From positions 54,379,460 to 54,443,459 of the forward strand of contig CM044872.1 in NCBI GenBank assembly GCA_024500155.1: a DNA stretch of 64,000 nucleotides, read 5' to 3'. The notes beneath the pieces are model-generated. The model did no database searches. It saw nothing but the letters and a program-made list of their open reading frames with translations, and was not told the DNA's origin. This DNA comes from Chenopodium formosanum (lineage: Eukaryota > Streptophyta > Magnoliopsida > Caryophyllales > Amaranthaceae). How positions within the stretch are numbered: the first letter of the stretch is position 1; the number at the start of each line of letters is the position of its first letter. Shown piece after piece: positions 58,253 to 64,000 of the stretch. The translations under genes and the position numbers were made by a program.

Positions 58253-59165
58253 CTATACATCCGGGGGTAAGATAAGGATTACCCCCATAACTTGGAGGAC
58301 AACTGCATGTGTATCCATAATCGGAACCATCGTAATCGTGGCAGTTGCTTTTATTGAGGCAAGCATAGGTAGACAAAATTTTCCTAGCAATCTCACAGGT
58401 ACCAGCAAAATTATCATCCTAAACAAACCATTCAAGTACGACCGGGACAATGTCTATAGTTCTATTCATGAAATGAGGGTCACTAAGGTCAGCGACATTG
58501 AAGTTGAATTTACTGGGATTCCCTATGAAAACGTATCCATATGGATTTACGCGTGACACATTAGTGTGATTTTGAAAACTACCTAATCGTAAGGTGAAGT
58601 TATACAGTCCCTTTGGAATGGATGTTTGGCAGCAGCCGATTCCTGAACACGACCCGTTTATCACTGCGGATACATTGTTACACCCTACAATGCACCCACT
58701 TATGAAGCTAGATCCCTTAGACGCCCTAACGTTGTCAAGTACGACAAAATCATCACAACCAATCGCGAAAAGCTTATTTTTGGTGTCGGATATAGTGAGT
58801 GGATACTCGGTTAGATTTGTCTTTGCTGCATGCACTGCAGTTGACTTTACAAGATTTCCTTGTTTCAGTTGTTTGTAGAATGTAGCTGCCATAACACTCT
58901 TTGCAAGAATGTGACCCTCATCAATGGATATCTCAAGGACCTCTATTTTGTTACTGTAATTCAAGAAGGATTTTGGAGGATTTAAAGTCTTGTCGCAAAT
59001 TATGTTGTAGAATTCATTCAAGGAACATGCCCCGTCTTTGCCGTGGCCGATACCAAACCGGTAAGGAATGATTATGTTTCTGCAACTACGTGGGCAACCG
59101 GGCTTGGAAATAATATTGGTGGCGACCAAAGTGGTGTAATTAACACTAGCTAAACTCACCTGTTG
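58253..59165 (-). pseudogene. WAK gene, galacturonan-binding and first EGF exon
   Basis: Extracellular part of a wall-associated kinase. From SLASVNYTTLVATN onward comes a GUB_WAK_bind domain (ISKPGCPRSCRNIIIPYRFGIG; SGCIVGCNN; CSGIGCCQTSIPKGLYNF; NPYGYVFIG), which in this family binds pectin. Then VVLEWFV, a TAG stop at 58419-58421, and in the same frame DDNFAGTCEIARKILSTYACLNKSNCHDYDGSDYGYTCSCPPSYGGNPYLTPGC, the first EGF-like repeat, ending at a GT donor (58252). No ATG opens this exon; CAGGTGAG at its start looks like an acceptor, so a signal-peptide exon must lie upstream (see 59290-59369). Confidence 0.85.
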
Positions 59166-59289
59166 AGTAATTAGGTTTTGATGATTATAAACTAATGACG
59201 ATTATCTATCTAACATGTTTGTTTAGTTGTGCATAGAAAGAACAAGTTATGCTGGAACAGGGTACAAGGAACCTGAGTAATGACAGGTA

Positions 59290-59369
59290 TATATATAAGG
59301 AACTTGAGCAATATATGATAAGCAATAGAGGGAACAAGAGAGCAATGATGAGTGATGGTTGATGAACAT
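59290..59369 (-). pseudogene. Possible signal-peptide start of the WAK gene
   Basis: The ATG at 59369 opens MFINHHSSLLSCSLYCLSYIAQVP, a short hydrophobic stretch ending IAQ like many WAK signal peptides. The sequence between it and the ectodomain exon (about 125 bp) has stops, and the join cannot be fixed from sequence alone. Tentative. Confidence 0.35.
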
Positions 59370-59599
59370 GATGATGGCGAAGGAACCATGAAGGTAACTA
59401 TGTAAATAAGTGTTTACATATGTTAGCTTCACGAGGTAAGTATTCTATGCATATATAGGTCATGTACGTGTAGGAGTCTTTTAATTTAGTTTAGTTTTCC
59501 AGTTTGCTGGCTCTAGCTTAGTTTGGTTTTGTTTTAGTTTTCTTTATTGTTTTAATAAATAAAAATAACCTTCTGTTTTATTCTGTTATCCTCAGAAGT

Positions 59600-60260
59600 T
59601 TGCTTAGTTTGTCATCATCAAAAAGGGGTCTTGATGATGATGTTAATGATTGAGCAAACTTCTATCTAATAAGAGTCTTTTAGTGTTTTGATGTTTGCAG
59701 GATAAGTAAACTCTGGGAGTTGAAGTGAGGACTAAAACAGAGGAACCTTAGAAGACTAAGGATGGCAAGTAAAGCAGAAGAAGAGTTCCAGAAATGGAAC
59801 TTCAAGGTGTTCCCTGACAGGAACATATCAACGGGTTGTAATGACCTGGTTCCGGTGTAATGCTGGGGCAAAGGTGTTTCCTGACAAGAACATATCAACG
59901 GGTTGTAATGACCTGGTTCCGGTGTAATGCTGGGGAAAAACCTGAGATCCAGAATACATCAAGACTACAGGATTCCAGAACAAGAGTTTCAGAGAAGCAA
60001 CATGAAGATGGAGAAATAGAAGTATATTGCTCTAGGATTTATGTAAGTATGTTGGACATAAAAGTCGGTCTGGAACAAGTTTATATGGAACCAAGGTGAA
60101 CTCCAGACAGTCAATGAAATTAGAGTTACTGACTTGTCAGGAACTCAGGGACTGTCAGAGTTCCGAACCTAATAGGAACTTAAGTATGCACGTCTTTAAA
60201 AGTCATTTTTAATGATATATATTTATCTAATACGTGCATATCTTTTAAGGATTTGGTTTT
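59600..60260 (+). mobile_element. Probable Ty1/copia remnant
   Basis: TTTGTCATCATCAAAAAGGG (59610-59629) is the sequence that commonly stands at the end of the internal region of Ty1/copia elements, next to the 3' LTR; TGATGATGATGTTAATG follows as a possible LTR start. Repeated GGAACT/AGTTCC words fill the next 500 bp. No coding domain or matching second LTR is present, so this would be a truncated end. Limits are approximate. Confidence 0.4.
59804..59937 (+). repeat. 67-bp direct repeat, two copies
   Basis: A 67-bp unit (AAGGTGTT-CCTGACA-GAACATATCAACGGG... to ...GTGTAATGCTGGGG) occurs twice in tandem at 59804 and 59871, with few mismatches. It lies within the probable copia remnant. Confidence 0.85.
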
Positions 60261-60528
60261 ACTGAATAAAGATATTTATTTTCTAATAAATCCCTTTTGG
60301 AAAAAGATAAGTTTGTTTAAAAAGTATTTTTAAACAAAAAGATAAGTTTTGAATGAAATCTGATTTTATATTAATTATATCTTATTATTATTGACCGATT
60401 TTATTCTGATAATAACATCAATAATAATAGCAGTGGGAAGAGGAGACCCAAGCCTCGCACATCCTACATTTTTTCTTGAGTCTTTTGGTTTTATTTTATG
60501 GCTTCTGATAATATGTTTTGTTTATGGG

Positions 60529-60529
<1 letters not shown>

Positions 60530-60568
<39 letters not shown>
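60530..60568 (+). repeat. Poly(T) tract, 39 nt
   Basis: Uninterrupted T run. An A20-type run follows at about 60693-60712, so the 125 bp between could be a small insertion; no element identified. Confidence 0.75.
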
Positions 60569-60572
<4 letters not shown>

Positions 60573-60720
60573 GAATAATGTGAATTGAAAAAGCATACAC
60601 AAAGAGGCATGAAACTAGTATTTGCAAACCAACCAACAAACCTTACAATACAGGATGCAATAATTGAGATAGGTTCACTTGAGTCCTTCACCAAAAAAAA
60701 AAAAAAAAAAAAACACATGA

Positions 60721-61006
60721 GTCAGCCAAGCTTTTTGAAAAGGAGATTTGGATGATTTCCTCACTATTCATTTATATTTTTATATGACATAAATACAATC
60801 GGTATACGGCGTTTTACATTATTTACACATTATATTTGACTTATCTTTTTACTTATATATATTAAAAATGTTAATTTATATTTTTTCGTCTCTTTATTTT
60901 TGCCTCATTGTCAGTATTTGGGTCGAATTTTATAAATTTAACTATTATTTCTCATTAATCTATAAGAGTGCATCCACAATGGTATAAAAGAAGTCCTACC
61001 GTGCAA
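60721..61006. other. AT-rich spacer, no gene seen
   Basis: Nothing recognisable before the Helitron-like element. Confidence 0.4.
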
Positions 61007-61475
61007 TCTATCTATAACTTTATACTAAAGGCGAAACCAGAAATGACACATGTCATCTCCTGGTTAAAAATTTTCCTCCAAAAGTTTTTATTTTTTTATT
61101 TTTATTTTTTTGGTCAAAGCTTCTTAGAGAAGTTTTTAATACAAAATACAATAATATTACATTTTCGATTTGATAAGTATATTCCATTTGTACACATTCA
61201 AACAAAGATATTATTTTTTTTATACAATATTATGCAATAATAGTTCGCTATCTATAACTTTGTAATGAAATTCATAGTTATTTTTATTAGTCGTGCATAT
61301 ATTATTCTCTCTATTTTCTTTAGTGTGATAAATTTTTAAATTTTTTTTTGTAATTAAAGAACTTTCATCCTATTTTGCAATCAGTTATAATTTTTTATAA
61401 TTTAATAATAGTGTTAAATTAATGATAAGTATTAAGTATTAAAAATTAACGTGCATGGCACGGGGTTTAAACTAG
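61007..61475 (+). mobile_element. Non-autonomous Helitron-like element 1
   Basis: Starts TCTATCTATAACTTTATACT after an A, and ends with the hairpin CGTGCATGGCACG, a short spacer and CTAG, followed by T, the rolling-circle Helitron 3' signature with insertion between A and T. The interior has the GACACATGTCAT word often found near plant Helitron 5' ends. No Rep/helicase. Confidence 0.6.
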
Positions 61476-61616
61476 TTATTCAATAAATCAATACTCCGTA
61501 TTTGTAAAAATAGATAGTATAGTTATGTGGGATATGATCTAGCTAGCTTGTTCGATTCATCTTATTGTAAATTTTATTGAACTCAAATTTTTATAAATTT
61601 TACGCGTATGAAAATA

Positions 61617-61757
61617 ACTGAACTGATTGGAGCTGAACTAAATTGAAATGAATATTTTATGAGAGAAGAAAATTAGGAAGTGAAATAAATAGAACCGAAC
61701 TGATTGTAGCTGAACTAAACTGAGCTCAATTGAAATTAAGCCGAAGTGAACAAGCCC
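61617..61757 (+). mobile_element. Tourist-like MITE, GAACTGAA-rich family, copy 4
   Basis: Contains GAACTGATTGGAGCTGAACT, the shared core ATATTTTATGAGAGAAG and the right end GAACAAGCCC followed by TAA. The left terminus is missing or eroded. Confidence 0.6.
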
Positions 61758-62966
61758 TAAATATTATAATAAATAGGAGCAAAAAGAGTAACATAAAATA
61801 CTCGTACTATATCTTGTAAAAAGCAAAAAAAAATACTCGTACTATTATTTTCATATTATTTATTTTATAAATTTTTATTAATAAGCAATTAAAAATTAGA
61901 AATATATTTTGTAAATGGTAAACACATGGATGATTTGATTACATATGACAGAGTACTTTATTTATAATCAATAGTCATATCATTATTGTTTGTGGTAACG
62001 TAGGCCATCTACTTTTTTTCTTTTTCTTTTATTTAGTAATAAAGTTACATGTAGTGTGAAATGAGCTACATGAGCTCAAACTAAAAGTTTTGGGCTATGC
62101 ATGCACTTGAATGATTAAAATAGTACGATATTTGGAAGAAATAGAAAACGAACATTTTTTTTATTTTAGTTTTGGACTACGAAGTTCATAATCTTTGAAC
62201 TTGACATCTATGGAATAGCTAAGATTTTTAATTTAGGGGACAAATTTCAGAGGTTCAATGTTTCAACAAAAATCTTAAAAAAAAAAAAATAGAAATTGTT
62301 TAATATTTATTTCAAATCTTATATGACAAAGGAGGAGTAAAAATGTTCATCATGTATTAAGAAAATTATTCAACAATGTTTGTTTGTAAACCCCAATTCC
62401 AAGTTATGTAATCCAATAATTGATAAATTAAAATCTATTACCTTATCATAAATTTAAATAATTAGTCTTTAAACAATTTGATGATAAATATGAATGGATT
62501 TGGATTACATTCGAAAAAATAAACACAACTTTTTATAATTAGTCTTATTGTTATAAATGTACTTCGTGACTATAAATAAAATTTTAATTTAGTCACACAT
62601 AATTAATAAATGGTAATCTATTAATTAAATAAAAACATAAACAGAGAAATGGAGTAGATAGAATTTAATTTAAGCACACTTAATTAAGAGAAAAAAAATG
62701 AAGACATGTATTGAATTAGTATATTGTATGAACTCTAATAATCACTATCAACAAAGTAGTATACTAGTACTTGATTAAATAGTTAAATGAAAGTAGTTAG
62801 GGGCTTAAAGACTCATAATACCTTATATAGACTCATAATATGTTAAATTTTTTATTTTATTTTTGTTTAATCCATTATGTTTGTTGATTTTCATTCATAT
62901 ATTGTTTGAATTTAGTCTTTTACAAAGTTACTATAATAGCCCTGTAACGATGATTAAAAACAACAA
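61758..62966. other. AT-rich spacer, no gene seen
   Basis: Very AT-rich, stops in all frames, no recognisable element. Confidence 0.5.
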
Positions 62967-63321
62967 TCAATACTATATACTAAAGTAATCATCAGAAATA
63001 TTCTAGAATTACACGTGTCACGTTTACATTAAAAAAATTCACGCCAAAAACTTTTTGTTTTCTTTATTTTTTTTTAATTTTATATTTTTCTTAGCAAATA
63101 AAAAGCTAGATAATTGATGGAAAAAAAAGGATATATAGCCTTATTTCAAAAAAAATAAAATATATACAGCCTAAATAATAGAACAATAACAACAAATTTA
63201 AATAAATAAAATATTAAAAATATACACAATATATAAACAAATACAAACTTATAATAATATATAAATATTGTATAATTTTTTTTCCTATGAATATCCGAGC
63301 GTTGCTCAGGCAAATAACTAA
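62967..63321 (+). mobile_element. Non-autonomous Helitron-like element 2
   Basis: Starts TCAATACTATATACTAAAG, has ACACGTGTCAC near the 5' end, and ends with the hairpin CCGAGCGTTGCTCAGG followed by CAAATAACTAA and T. The terminal CTAA is a variant of CTRR. No coding capacity. Confidence 0.5.
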
Positions 63322-63618
63322 TTTAATGCTAAAAGCAAAATATATACTTTGTAAAAAGAATGTTTATAGATTGATTATTGTGATATAAAGTTTATTGGGG
63401 CCGGACTATTAATTTTGGTGGAACAAAGGACTTGTCTCTTTACTCTTGATGAGGTTGTATAATGTTTTTTTGCAATTATATAATTTGAGTATTTAAAGTT
63501 TATGATTTTATACATAGGAAACAACAAAGAGCAACAAAAACAACTAAATGCGAGGGTGATTCAGGATTATTTGGTTTATCTTAGCATTAACAAGGGAGAT
63601 TTATTTCGTTAATCATAT

Positions 63619-63888
63619 CTATTTGCGTTGTATATTGTCCAGATGTGAAGTCTCCCGCCGCGTGCTTGGAATTGGATTAGTAGCGTTATAATTTGCATTT
63701 GTGGGAATCGGGTAAACATCATTTTGATCGTTCTGATCGGCCCAAGGATGCCTATTTTGATTCCTTAATCCTACGAACTCAAGGGCCACTTCCTTCATGG
63801 TTGGTCTATCTTCAGCTACGACGTAAATACATTTCATAGCTAGATTCACCATTGTAATTAGTTGCTCTTCGTTAGCTTCTCTAACCAT
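63619..63888 (-). pseudogene. C-terminal part of another WAK-type kinase (truncated)
   Basis: The minus strand reads MVREANEEQLITMVNLAMKCIYVVAEDRPTMKEVALEFVGLRNQNRHPWADQ and a polar tail ending IQRK, the last kinase subdomain of a WAK-like protein. The RPTMKEVA motif is intact. Upstream of the Met (63888), in frame, stands TGA with no convincing acceptor, and the rest of the kinase is not seen in the 110 bp to the window edge. Either a truncated relic or the last exon of a gene that continues to the right with an unusual intron. Confidence 0.65.
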
Positions 63889-64000
63889 ATATAGTCAGTT
63901 CAAATACTACCTTTGTTTTTTAAGTTCTTTGCACTCAAGTAGTGTGTGATGGTAAAGATTCACTATTATTATAAATATCTATCTAAACTTTATCATGTGT

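Noticed and set aside
58419..59159. A stand-alone secreted galacturonan-binding protein
   Set aside because: The frame continues beyond the TAG with an EGF repeat and a proper splice donor, so it is the first part of the broken WAK gene. The only in-frame start there is GTG.

Overview
The window is plant nuclear DNA: AT-rich, with intron-containing genes, class III peroxidases, PPR, WAK, DUF3339 and NTF2 genes, and a dense load of plant transposons. The 9-mer TACGGAGTA (or its complement) occurs at least 11 times. I associate that motif with Amaranthaceae genomes such as spinach, beet and quinoa, so I suggest a caryophyllid eudicot, probably Amaranthaceae. The species is inferred, not shown.

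Layout. 1-8 kb: a tandem array of class III peroxidase genes, with one gene cut by the left edge, one complete three-exon gene, and a third collapsed copy; the 3' flanks of the first two are also duplicated. 9.3-12.8 kb: a minus-strand three-exon MFS transporter of the nodulin-like/NFD4 type. 13-17.5 kb: gene-free, with two GAACTGAA-rich Tourist-like MITEs, a TIR element with 8-bp target duplication (hAT-type) filled with GGGTC minisatellite, and a small palindromic MITE. 17.6-33.8 kb: a degenerate plant LINE split by an 11.7-kb CACTA (En/Spm) transposon with perfect CACTA...TAGTG ends and a TTC target duplication. The CACTA carries a broken TNP2-type transposase gene and a broken Transposase_24-type gene. 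The large intron of the second holds about 19 copies of a 172-bp satellite-like repeat. 34-36 kb: small retroposon debris and a tRNA-Ser(UGA) gene. 35.9-38.9 kb: NTF2. 40-47 kb: four DUF3339 small membrane protein genes, with a PPR gene between the last two. 48-59.4 kb: a minus-strand wall-associated-kinase gene, broken by point nonsense mutations, loss of the glycine loop and a nested LTR retrotransposon pair inserted in frame in its transmembrane-encoding exon. 59.5-64 kb: retroelement debris, two Helitron-like elements, another MITE and the C-terminal end of one more WAK-type kinase.

Host genes that look intact: peroxidase copy 2 (and what is visible of copy 1), the MFS transporter, tRNA-Ser, NTF2, three or four DUF3339 genes and the PPR gene. 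Most of the remaining half of the window is transposon-derived. Its history can be read by nesting: LINE first, then CACTA; WAK gene first, then the outer LTR element, then the inner LTR element.
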